NCBI GenBank assembly: GCA_019802505.1
Contig: JAFMOC010000084.1
Span: 627,501-691,500, forward strand
DNA from: Corydoras sp. C115
Taxonomy: Eukaryota > Chordata > Actinopteri > Siluriformes > Callichthyidae
DNA: 64,000 bases
Direction of reading: 5' to 3'
Under the pieces are notes generated by a model. It saw nothing but the letters and a program-made list of their open reading frames with translations, was not told where the DNA came from and did not search any database. Positions within the stretch are counted from its first letter, which is position 1, and each line of letters begins with the position of its first letter. A program made the position numbers and the translations under genes. Below, one piece after another: positions 45,766-55,756 of the stretch.

Positions 45766-46561
45766 GATTAAAACACAACACATTGGACATGCTAAGATAA
45801 ACCGTTCGTGTTATTTACTGTTATTTACCGTATTTATAAAACAACGTATACAATTGAATTAAATGCAGGTGCTTAAAGTAATTACTCTTAATAGGTAAAG
45901 GACAAAAGTTGAAAATCATTGCAGCACATTAAAGCTTTTATTGCTGGTGGTGTGTGGTGTGTCTGTGTGTATGGGTGTGTGTTTGTTAAAGACGTCAACT
46001 GCAAGACGGCTTGTCAGCTATAAATATAAATTATTGCCTTTATTTTAATTCGTCTAAGTGCTAGTATTTTATTTGTAATAGGAGCAGTGGTTAAACGGCT
46101 ATGATTTACATTCCCAATACTACACAGACACTTGGCACTCTGGGTGGTCAGACTATTATAGGTATTGATTGTATCATAGTGCTTCATAGTGGTTCAGCAA
46201 CAATACACAATACACAAACAAAATATCATTCTATCTATATTTAAAGTCAAGTGGCAGTGGCAGAAACCAGGCCAACCATCTAAAACACCATCTAAAAACA
46301 CCATCTTAAACCATCTAAAACTGCTCCCACTAAACATCTGAAATTGATAAGTGATACAATTATATACTGAAATTACATTTATAGCATTTGTACCTTACAG
46401 CACAAACACTTAAATATTTATTGATTTATATATTGAAAATACTATATAGAGTACCATAAAGAAAGGAATCAAAATCAATGGTGACCAATGAAACGAGCAG
46501 AACAAGTCTTGTTACAACAAGAATGTTCAAACCAAATTATTTGTTATATTGGGAATATATG
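45766..46561. other. nyap2 intron, nothing recognised
   Basis: AT-rich. Short repeated words such as 'accatctaaaa' occur near 46277-46320. Confidence 0.5.
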
Positions 46562-46738
46562 CAGGTGTGGTAGCTCAGTGGTTAAATCCCAGGTCCCATG
46601 TGGGAACTTAAGCGAGGCCCTTAACCCTCATTGCTTCAGGGATGTTGTATCATGGCCAACCTTGAACTCTGACAGGATACATGTGGGTTTTTCTTTTCGA
46701 TAAATGCATCTGCTAATTGACCAAATGTAAATGTATAA
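46562..46738 (+). mobile_element. SINE family B, internally deleted
   Basis: Head 'ggtgtggtagctcagtggtt' jumps to 'aaatcccaggtcccatg'. The 'ggcccttaaccctcattgc' block and a degenerate tail 'gataaatgcatctgct' follow. Confidence 0.8.
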
Positions 46739-46777
46739 TGTTTACTTGCTGCTTAATATAGTCCACCCACTAACAAG

Positions 46778-46905
46778 TGGGGTTGGTATCTAAGTGGTTA
46801 GGGTGTTGGGTTATCATTCTGAAGGTGGTAGGTTACAAATGTGGATCATTAAGCAATACTCATAACCATTATTGCTTCAGGGATGCTGTGGTCAACCCTC
46901 TTATT
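46778..46905 (+). mobile_element. SINE family B, diverged
   Basis: Head 'gtatctaagtggttagggtg' and 'tatcattctgaaggt', then 'attgcttcagggatgctgtg'. The tail is lost. Confidence 0.75.
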
Positions 46906-47316
46906 TAACCCCTTAACCTTATCATTATCCAATCTTGTTTCTTACCTTTTTTAAATAGCAAGTGTTTCTGGAAGAGATATGTTTTGAGTTGGTTCTTGAA
47001 TATGCTAAATGTCTCAATATTATGGGTAGATAATTTCACCATTTAGCAGTGGTGAATGACATGGAGTGAGAATTAGTGAGGTTGATAATCTCTGCTCCTG
47101 TGGGAGGAAACTGTAGAATCCATAAGGGCTTGGACATGGGAAAACATGAAAACTCTTTTTCTGTGTTTTGTTGCAGCACTTAATCATTATGTTATATGTA
47201 TCACCATACACTGCCACTGGATGTCTGTGTTCTATTTTATTCCTTCTTTATTGTATAATTTGATTTAAGTTAATTATTCAGTTTTAAGTGAAAATTGTCT
47301 GCTGATGTTCAGCTCC

Positions 47317-47659
47317 GGGCGGCACGGTGGCTTAGTGATTAGCACGTTCGCCTCTCAGCGCTAGGGATTCTCGGTTCGAATCCCCATCTGGGTGGAGTTT
47401 CCATGTTCTCCCCGTGTCCACGTGGGTTTCCTCCGGGTTCTCCGGTTTCCTCCCACAGTCCAAAAACATGGATCAAGTCAATTGAATTCTCCAAATTGCC
47501 CCATATAGAGTGTGTCTGTGTGAGTGTGTGCCCAGCGATGGATTGGCGCCCTGTCCTGGGTCTATCTGCCCAGCGCCTGAGACGTTCTCCCCTGGATGGG
47601 CATGGGGAACCCCACCGAGACCCTAATAGAGGATAAAGTGGGAGATAATGAATGAATTA
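47317..47659 (+). mobile_element. SINE family A, full length
   Basis: Forward copy with intact head and a GAAT tail. The duplication ATGTTCAGCTCC lies at 47305-47316 and 47660-47671. Confidence 0.95.
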
Positions 47660-47845
47660 ATGTTCAGCTCCATGTTCTTGGACAGGATTTCTGGTTTTTA
47701 AATGTTAAATTTCTATATTTTATACTGATTTGTTGTGTTCCTTGGTTCTATTACTCATCTTGCATTGCATAAATTTTTACTTCTGTTTTTTACTGTTTCT
47801 CTGTATTTTGAATTTACTTACTTATATATAAACCCAGTTGTTTCA

Positions 47846-48288
47846 GGACTTTGTGGACTGGTGTCTGTCTGACCTTCTTTAGATTAACATGTGGATCACT
47901 AAGGAGCTACTTTATGGATTAATGTTGATCAACTAAGGAGCTTCTCTACATTCTGTCCCTCTCAACAATTCAGGTGAAAATGAGCTCATGTAGATCAAAG
48001 CAAAGAAGGCTATAGGTTCTAATGTGTTACCACATGGGACTGTGTGTCTGACTTGGCTTTTACCCTGTACACTCTGGACATTAAGTACAGCTCAAAAAAC
48101 TTCCAAAAAAAAAAAAAAACACTTAGGACTTTTGTGGACTGATGTCTGACCTACCTCATTTAGATTAACATGTGGATCACTAAGGAGCTGGTGGTGGATT
48201 TATGTAGGCACAGGCACCAGTAAACAATTTGGAAATGGACATTGACATAGTGCACTCATATAAGTGCTTGGTGTGCACCTTGACTCTA
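47846..48288 (+). pseudogene. Decayed LINE reverse transcriptase fragment, partly duplicated
   Basis: 48127-48225 reads as 'TFVDxC...' followed by 'TKELVVDLCRHRHQ', the palm-to-thumb region of L2-like LINE reverse transcriptase. 48270-48285 reads LGVHL. Its first part is repeated upstream: a 30-base word at 47879-47908 recurs exactly at 48160-48189. A mariner element begins at 48289. Confidence 0.6.
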
Positions 48289-49530
48289 CACTGTGTTCCA
48301 AATTATCATGCAAAAAGTGTTTAAGTAAGATTATTTTTGTTTGTCAGTTAAACTCCTTGATGGTGATGTGTGTCAGGGCTCTTTAAATCACTGAAAGCAA
48401 TTGCAGACACCTGTGCTAATTAGTTTGGCAGGTGTGTCCAATTAAAGGCAAGACTACTTAAGAAGGCTGTCCTACATTATTAAGCATCCTACATTTTCAG
48501 CCAAAATGGGAAAGGAAAAGGATATGTTGGCTGCTGAGGAGAAACAAATTGTGGAGTGTTTAGGTCAAGGCATGACTATAATCAACATTGCCAAGACACT
48601 TCATCGTGATCATCGCACAATCAAGAAGTATGTAGATTCAGAGCACACACATGTGTGTGCTGATAAGGGAAAATTGAGAACTTTTTCCAACAGGCAATTG
48701 CGTCAGGTTAAAAGAGCAGCTGCAAAAATGCCTTGTCATAGCAGCAGACAAGTTTTTTAAGCTGCTGGTGCCTCCAACGTCACCCAAACAACAAGATGCA
48801 GGGTCCTTCAGAGTTTTGCAGCTGTCCGTAAGCCATCTTGTTGACCTCCTCCATCCACAACTCTATGTGCACAAACAGAAACGGCTCCAGTGGGCCAAAC
48901 AATACATGAAGACTGACTTCAAAACTGTTTTGTTCGATGAGTGCCATAGAACGCTCAATGTCCAGATGGATGGAGTGGAGGATGGCTGGTTTATGGACAC
49001 CCCATGCAAACAAGGTTACGGCGCCAACAAGGAAGAGGTGGAGTTATGTTCTGGGCTAGAATCATCGGGAGAGAGATTGTCGGCCCCTTTAGGATCCCTA
49101 AAGGGATAAAGATGACCTCCATAATGTATGTGGAGTTTCTTAAACAGCACTTCCTTCAAGAAGAAGAACCGTTCCACAGCAAGATAATTTTCATGCATGA
49201 TAATGCACTGTCTCATTCTGCATAGAACACATCTGCATCTCTGGCTGCTATAGGCATAAAAGGGGACAAACTTATGGTGTGACCCCCATGCTCCCCTGAC
49301 CTCAACCCCATTGAGAACCTCTGGAGCATCATCAAAAGGAGTGTCTATTATGGCGGGTGGCAGTTCACATCTAAGCAACAGCTCTGGGAGGGTATTCTGT
49401 CCTCATGCAAAACAATTGAAGCGGATACCATCCAAAATCTGACAAATTCAATGGAGGAGACAGTTCAGAATCTCATTTCAAACAAGGGGTCCTATGTGCA
49501 AATGTAACATCACCTAGAATAAAGTTTTGA
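48289..49530 (+). mobile_element. mariner/Tc1 element with DD37E-spaced transposase, right end lost
   Basis: The left end 'cactgtgttccaaattatca' follows a TA dinucleotide (48287-48288), as expected for TA-targeting elements. The leader 'acattattaagca' precedes the transposase start at 48506. The complementary right inverted repeat is not found; after 49530 the sequence is AT-rich and then Gypsy-derived. Confidence 0.75.
48506..49507 (+). pseudogene. Broken transposase, DD37E spacing
   Basis: The N-terminal helix-turn-helix ('EEKQIVECLGQGMT', 'DHRTIKKYV') is in the first frame (48506-48760). The middle has 'KTVLFDECH' in a second frame (48768-49109). A third frame (49004-49225) shows 'IIFMHDNALSHSA', then two in-frame stops, then 'CSPDLNPIENLWSIIKR'. 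Counting codons from the D of HDNA to the E of NPIE gives 37 intervening residues, not the 34 of Tc1. The protein ends at TAA 49505-49507. It is inactive: at least two frameshifts and two stops. Confidence 0.8.
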
Positions 49531-49609
49531 CTTGAAAACTGTTTGATTGTAATATAATAAAATATAACTGTAAGTTATATTTTGGTGTCTGTCCCTCACC
49601 ATTCCCCAC

Positions 49610-51143
49610 AGATCCGCACAGTATTACTTACCTTATCGGGTTATTGTGTGGTCGCGTGCTGAAGTGGCGGAAGCCTCTCAGGCTGTCATTTCTCCATTTT
49701 CGTGCTCCTATGTTTCGTTAATTGAACGTTTTCGTGCTGTATTCGATCGACCCGAGCGTGTTGAGGATGTGGACAATCGCCTCCTAATGCGACCTCAGCT
49801 TTTCGGTCTTTCAGTCACCCGATGTATGGATCACTTTGGGTTTTCCATGGTTGCAGAAACACAACCCCCACCTCGATTGGGTTAACCCTTGGGTTTGCAC
49901 GTGGGGCATTTCCTGCCACTCGTCCTATTTATGTTCAGCCGTAACTCCCTGCGACGCACCTGCCCCACATACGCCCTCTCCCATTGACCTCTCGTCGGTA
50001 CCCATCGAATACCATGACCTCAGGGAGGTGTTTAGTAAGGATAGAGCCAGCCAGCTTCCTCCTCACAGGGCGTATGATTGTGCGATTGATCTCTTAGCTG
50101 GTGCCCCTCTCCCATGTTTTATTTACATCTACCTGGATGACATTTTAGTTTTCTCTCAGACTCTAAAGGACCATGTCCATCATGTTTGCCTCATCCTAAA
50201 CCGTGGCCAAAAAGGATGGTACATTGCGTCCCTGCATTGACTATAGGGGTCTCAATAGTATCACAATTCCAAATAAGTACCCGTTACCTTTAACGTCCAC
50301 AGTGTTTGAGTCCCTGCAGGGCACCATGATCTTTACCAAACTAGACTTACGGAATGCTTACCACCTGGTATGTATAAGGGAGGGGGGCGAATGGAAGACG
50401 GCGTTCAATACCCTCAGTGGCCATTACGAGTATCGCATGGTTCCATTCGGCGGTTTTTCAGGCCCTAGTTAATGACGTGCTACGGGACGCCTAGATTGTT
50501 TTATTTACATCTACCTGGATGACATTTTAGTTTTCTCTCAGACTCTAAAGGACCATGTCCATCATGTTTGCCTCATCCTAAACCACCTACTACAAAATCG
50601 CCTGTTTGTCAAGGTAGAGAAGTGCAGCTTCCATCAAGAGACAGTGCCCTTCCTGGGGTTCATTGTGTCTCCCGGAGGAACTACGACGTGGGCAACTATG
50701 AACCCTTGGCTGTTAAGCTCGCACTGGAGAAGTGGCGTCACTGGTTGGAAGGGGCTGAACAGCCTTTTGTGGTTTGGATGGACCACAAGAACCTAGCATA
50801 CATCCAGCCGCCAAGAGGATGAACTCGCGTCAGGCACGGTGGGCCTTGTTCTTTGGACACTCACCTACAGACCCGGTTCCCACAATGCCAAGCGTTATCT
50901 CGACTCTTCCCGGAGGAGGAGATGCACCGTCCTAATGACCCTATCCTTCCTACCAGCCGCATCGTCGCCGGTGTCTCCTGTGAGGTTCACAGAGTCGTGG
51001 AGCATGAACTCGTCAAGGACCCCGATCCAGGACAGGGCTCAGCCAATCGGACTTTTGTGCCCACCGCCGCCCGACCCACTGTTTTAAAGTGGGCGGGTCA
51101 CCCTGGGGCAAGACGCACTGAGGATCACATGGCCATCCTTCCA
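49610..51143 (+). pseudogene. Ty3/Gypsy retrotransposon remnant: gag scrap, reverse transcriptase, RNase H, rearranged
   Basis: 49646-49790 resembles a short gag piece ('ERFRAVFDRPE'). It jumps directly to pol near 49825, so most of gag and the protease are deleted. Pol shows 'YHDLREVFSK', 'LPPHRAYDCAIDLL', 'LRPCIDYRGLN', 'KLDLRNAYHLV' and 'EWKTAFNT'. YLDD appears twice because 50115-50202 is an exact copy of 50497-50584. An RNase H-like part follows ('GNYEPLAVKLALEKWRHWLE'), then a degraded integrase-side tail. Several deletions and frameshifts; no LTRs attached. Confidence 0.85.
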
Positions 51144-51682
51144 TAATTAACTGGTTCAAACACAGTCATTTAAGGTCCTAAATTAACAGAATCTGCATGC
51201 AAATTGTCTTCATCATTTCTGTCCACATATTTGACAAGGTCAGTGGGTTCGCTATCCACACATAAAATCATTAAAGTTGCCTAAGCATGTGTTACTTAAT
51301 ACAGGTGTTACTTAATACTGACCTCAATTGTATTTTTTTGTTATTTAAAAATAATGAAATACCAAAGCAGATTTGCTTAACAGTTTTTAAAATATGTATT
51401 GACTGTGTGCCTTTAATGTGTTGTTCATATATTTTCTCACATAGTAGATGGGTGTCCACATTTTGGAATGTCACTGTGTGCTATTATGCACACAGTGCTC
51501 AGTTTGCAGTGAGAATCTACAAAATCAATAAAAATTATAAAATAAAAAAAACCCTTCAGTTTTAGGCTGGCATGTGGATCTACTGACAGAGAGGCTGATA
51601 AACATGTGAACTCTTGAGCTCTGCTGCATTTTTGTCCTGATGTCACATCTGTTGCTTTCTCTCTGTATGATGATGTTTTTAG
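51144..51682. other. nyap2 intron, nothing recognised
   Basis: AT-rich sequence up to the acceptor of the second coding exon. The polypyrimidine stretch is weak ('gatgatgtttttag'). Confidence 0.5.
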
Positions 51683-51993
51683 GATGGATGAAGGTGTATC
51701 AGTGGTTGTAGATGGTGGGACCTATGCTGGGAAACACTTCCGCATGGGCTTTATGACAATGCCTGCTCCACAGGACCGCCTTCCTGCAGCGAGTGGACCA
51801 GGTTTTACTGTACGCTCCCAGTCTTTGCATTCGGTGGGTGGTACTGAAGAGGAGGGGGGCAGTCCAACCCTACGGAAACAACCCCCACCGAAACCTAAAC
51901 GAGACCCTAATACCAAGCTCAGCACCTCATCTGAGACAGTCAATGCCACTTTAACCACCGGGAGGGCAGAGAAGGAAATGGAAAAGTGGGATG
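51683..51993 (+). CDS. nyap2: nyap2, second coding exon (NYAP signature region)
   Basis: About 104 residues. The first base completes the split arginine codon of the 37402-37598 exon, so the joint reads ...AIKR-MDEG. It then encodes 'GKHFRMGFMTMPAPQDRLP', 'RSQSLHSVGGT' and the proline/lysine-rich 'PPPKPKRDPNTKLSTSSETV', a near-exact match to what I recall of NYAP2 at the same distance from the N-terminus. NYAP1 shares only 'RMGFMTMPA' and weaker proline motifs, so NYAP2 is preferred. The PPPKPKR-type motif is part of the NYAP homology region; the YxxM PI3K-binding tyrosines lie in later exons outside the window. The exon ends with one base of a codon before a consensus donor 'gtaagt' (GT at 51994-51995). 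Which teleost paralogue (a or b) cannot be told. Confidence 0.9.
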
Positions 51994-53672
51994 GTAAGTG
52001 TTAAGGCCTTATTATGCTTTTTTCTATGAGTCTCCAGATTTCATTTAGCGAATACTGTCTGGATTTGCCCTTCATCAAAGTCTGAGCTATTTTTTTAAAA
52101 GGTTCATGTGTATGTATTTCATTACGTAGTTCTCTTTAGCTCTGTTTTTATCTCATCTTATCTCATCATCTTAATCCTATACTAGGGTTGCAGAGGGGTT
52201 TCTTATGCGCATCCAAGAAAGGATGTCAATCTATAGCTGCTAGTTCTGTTCATATTTTAGTTATTTTAGCTCCTTATGTTAATGGTTAAAAGCCAGAGTC
52301 AGGTGGCTGATTTGTGTGTAAATTGTGTGTGTGCCTATACAAAAAGACAAAAGGAAAGGAGGGGATACTCAAGAAAGATCCTCAGCCACAGCTCAAAATT
52401 GTAGTGCTGCTAAGGAAAGTCGTAATTGGTCTGTGGTTTAAGTTGTACCTAGATCTGGGAAATACTGTTTACCAAATAAATGACAAATCTGGTGTGGTGG
52501 ACAATAAGCATTACGCCCTTGGGAAAATAATCAATCTTGCCTTACCAAAACCTGGTTCACTACATTTCAGTATGCTAATCAAGATAATACCAGGGCCGGT
52601 CTGGAATGGATACAAAAAGCCACTGTGAGGTGTACCACACTTATTTGTCGCATCTTTATATGTACCACTCCTAGATGCCCTCTGAGAAAGAGGCTACCAG
52701 GCTACCCAGCTGCCGATTTAACTGAGAGAATGTTTTGTGCATTAGCCTATAAAGTTGTCCTGAGGCAAAGACATGTCTGTCAAGAGCATGAATAAAAACA
52801 AGATATGACACATCAGCACAATTTTATTGACCACACATGGCCACTTTTTTTGCGTGGTCATTGATTGACATTTCCTTGGTTGTGATCTATTCTAAATGAA
52901 CTAGCAATCTAGTGGCCAGGCTATGGAGTGAGCCACCACAGCAACATGTAAAATACTGATAATACCGTTTATAATGTGGTAAGATTGGTGTGGCAGTGAA
53001 AGTTAAAAGCAATCGCTGTTTGGTGAATTGAAGTCAGAGCCAGGAAAAGATTATGTAATGATTTTATTTGTATCTTATCTTTGTAAACTTTGTGTTATAT
53101 TTGGGTCTGTCAAAATCTTTTTCTGGTCCGCGTTGTCTCTGAGCTTGTTTCAGTTAAGAATTTTAAATTGATTTTAATTCTAACATAGTGTCAATAAGTT
53201 CTCATTTTGGTGCTTGTAAGCATCCTAAATGTTAGTACTTCTACTTATATTTGGTTGACAAAAAAGTTGTATTGTTGCATCCCTATTTTGATGAATCTCA
53301 ATGATTCTGAAATCATGTAATTACAAAAAAAATACAGTTATGGGTTACATTCTAATCTGAATATACTTTTTTTAAATCACAAGAAAATTTTTTATGCTTT
53401 TCATACTCCAAGTGAAATTTTAGATTTCCTGTTATTAATACTTTTGTTAAACACTTCTTATCATGATATTGTAGTAATAATCACTATTTGTTTTATTTAC
53501 AAAATCAATTAGCCACTAAAAATATTCTTGCATCAGTAACAATTAAAGTGATGCTGGAAATGTGAGATTAATCTTACAAGTTTTTACCGTGTTTTGACAA
53601 TTATACATACGGTAAAGTGCTTTTCAGATCCTATAGCACTTATTTATTTATTTGGTGTTATTTCTTTTAAAG
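51994..53672. other. nyap2 intron; small SINE relic, nothing else firm
   Basis: 52150-52250 is a decayed reverse family A SINE end ('ctagggttgcagaggggttt'). The ORF at 52314-52628 has no recognisable domain. The rest is AT-rich. Confidence 0.45.
52150..52250 (-). mobile_element. SINE family A 3'-end relic
   Basis: A TTATC-like tail, then 'actagggttgcagaggggtt' and 'gcgcatccaagaaaggatgt' in the family order; it fades after that. Confidence 0.5.
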
Positions 53673-53699
53673 GTTCTTCACCCACAGTTGTGCTGCCAG
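53673..53699 (+). other. Candidate 27-nt microexon of nyap2
   Basis: Bounded by 'gttatttcttttaaag' and by 'ccag' plus 'gtatgg'. It is 27 nt, a multiple of three. Read in the phase left by the 51683-51993 exon (one base), it encodes GSSPTVVLP without a stop and leaves the same phase. I know of no NYAP2 microexon of this sequence, so this rests on splice signals and frame only. Confidence 0.3.
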
Positions 53700-55620
53700 G
53701 TATGGAAAGCTGATTGAGGCACATTTTGCCTTCTTTACACCCACCTTGTTCAAACAATGCCATAAATTGTGGTGTTCTTGCAAACAGGATGCAGCTATTT
53801 ATGACTTTATTATGGTGAAATACATTACAAGCATTGTTTCTTTAACAAAGGCGTTAAATGCTTCATATGCTCATCGAACGTTTTTATGCCGTCTTGTGTT
53901 TGTAAAACATAGTTTAATATGATGTTCTGAAAAACGCTAATGATCTTTGCCCTTTGGTTCCATCAGCCACTAAATTAAAGTAAAATTAACCAATCAGTAA
54001 AGAACAAGTGCAGACTAAAGCAATTCTACACAGATCTCCTGGGTCACAAAATAATGGCATCAACTGTTTTTGTGGTTAATCAATAGGTCTCACATTTCAG
54101 TGTTATTTTTTTCTTTTTGTAATTTATTAATTTTACAAAAATCCACAAAATAACAGCAATACACAAATAGTGAAGTACTGCGCTGACTCCCAGTGCTATG
54201 GTGGGTTAATGGCTTTCAGAGGATGTTAAGCTCTCATCCCTGTCAGAACAGATTGTGATATGTATATACAGTTCATAAAATTATATATATATATTTTTGA
54301 AGTCCAATAACTACCATGGTGTATCATTGGGGGCGTATCCCAACAAATTCACAATCTGATAAAAGCTTCCCATTGGCCCATCAAACCTGTCAAAACATGG
54401 TAAAAAAATCTGCAACTGCAAAAAGAGATTTGCAAAAGAAAAAGAGGATGTGCATGTGTGAATTTACAGCACCACATTCCAAAAATCCCACTGTTGAATT
54501 TGGAACCTCAGAATTTTTTTTTATTCCAAATTTGATTTCCAAATGCTAATTTGCAAATGCAGATATAAATCTCAGTTTGCGGGGTATACATTTGTGACTA
54601 TTGCAACTTATTTGACTTTATTGACAGAGAAGGTGAATGAAATACAGCAAAATGAATGCATTTCTTTTTATAAATCACTGTAATATTACACTGTAATAAT
54701 AGTATTCTACTTATGTCCTTCCTCTACCTACATTCTATTAAATTCACTGCTTAACTCTTTTAAAATTATTTCTATTCTTAGACCCCTTCAGCTACACAAA
54801 TAATACATGTGTATTCGGCTACACCAATACCTAAGAAGCTAGAACCTGGAATATTAATCTCACAATTAAGGCATCATTTTATCCAAAATGTACAGATGCA
54901 AAAAATTTTTTAATTGTGGCTGATTGATTTAGTAAATCATAACATATTTACAAAATGCCTTAGTTTAATTGAATGAAGTTGCATATAGCAGGGACTGTGT
55001 AACTGCAATAGTACAATAGTAAGTATCACTACAATATCATGATAATAAATATTAATAACAGTAAATACAAAAGTGGAGTAACAAGAAAGGCATGAAGATT
55101 TTTCTTGTAATTAAAAAAAGAATATGTTTAGATTAGAATATAACTTATAACTGTACTTTTACCAAGTTAAAATATTAAGATCCATAAAAATAGGGATTAT
55201 TCAATTCAAGTTTTAAACAGCGTGCCTTATTGACATGACAAATAAAGTCACTTTTGTGTTCCCAAATCATAATGCTCGTTATTTGCACTTAGTCAGCCAA
55301 CAGCCTAATTTTTTGCCTTGAGTCTGAGTCATTTCAGTAGCATTGATGCTTGAGTGTATATCTAATCCGATGGACATAGTGGTTTTAAAATGAGTGGTGT
55401 TCAGGTAAATTTCTGGCATATTCCCTGTCTTGGCAATGAAAAACAAAAGTGCAGAACTGACTGAAAATGACTTAGGAAACAGTCAACAGTCATGTTTTCA
55501 TTGCTTTATTGGCATTAAATTGTCAACACAGCTGTGTACTCCCATGCTTGTTACGCACACAAATGGGTGTGCAGCAGTGCACAAACCCATGTTGTCTGCC
55601 AGTTGGCAGCTTTGCAAACC
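53700..55620. other. nyap2 intron, nothing recognised
   Basis: AT-rich, with a TA run at 54281-54292. The ORFs at 54316-54549 and 55430-55746 show no domain. Confidence 0.5.
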
Positions 55621-55756
55621 TATACGTTGCAAATGAACATAATACTGTAATGGGGCCGTGTCACCGCTAAGTGGCAGCATTGTCACACTTTCCATGCTCC
55701 TAAGAAGCTTGTGATTACAAGCAATTTGGATCAGGTGTTGCTGCAAATTGCTCCAG

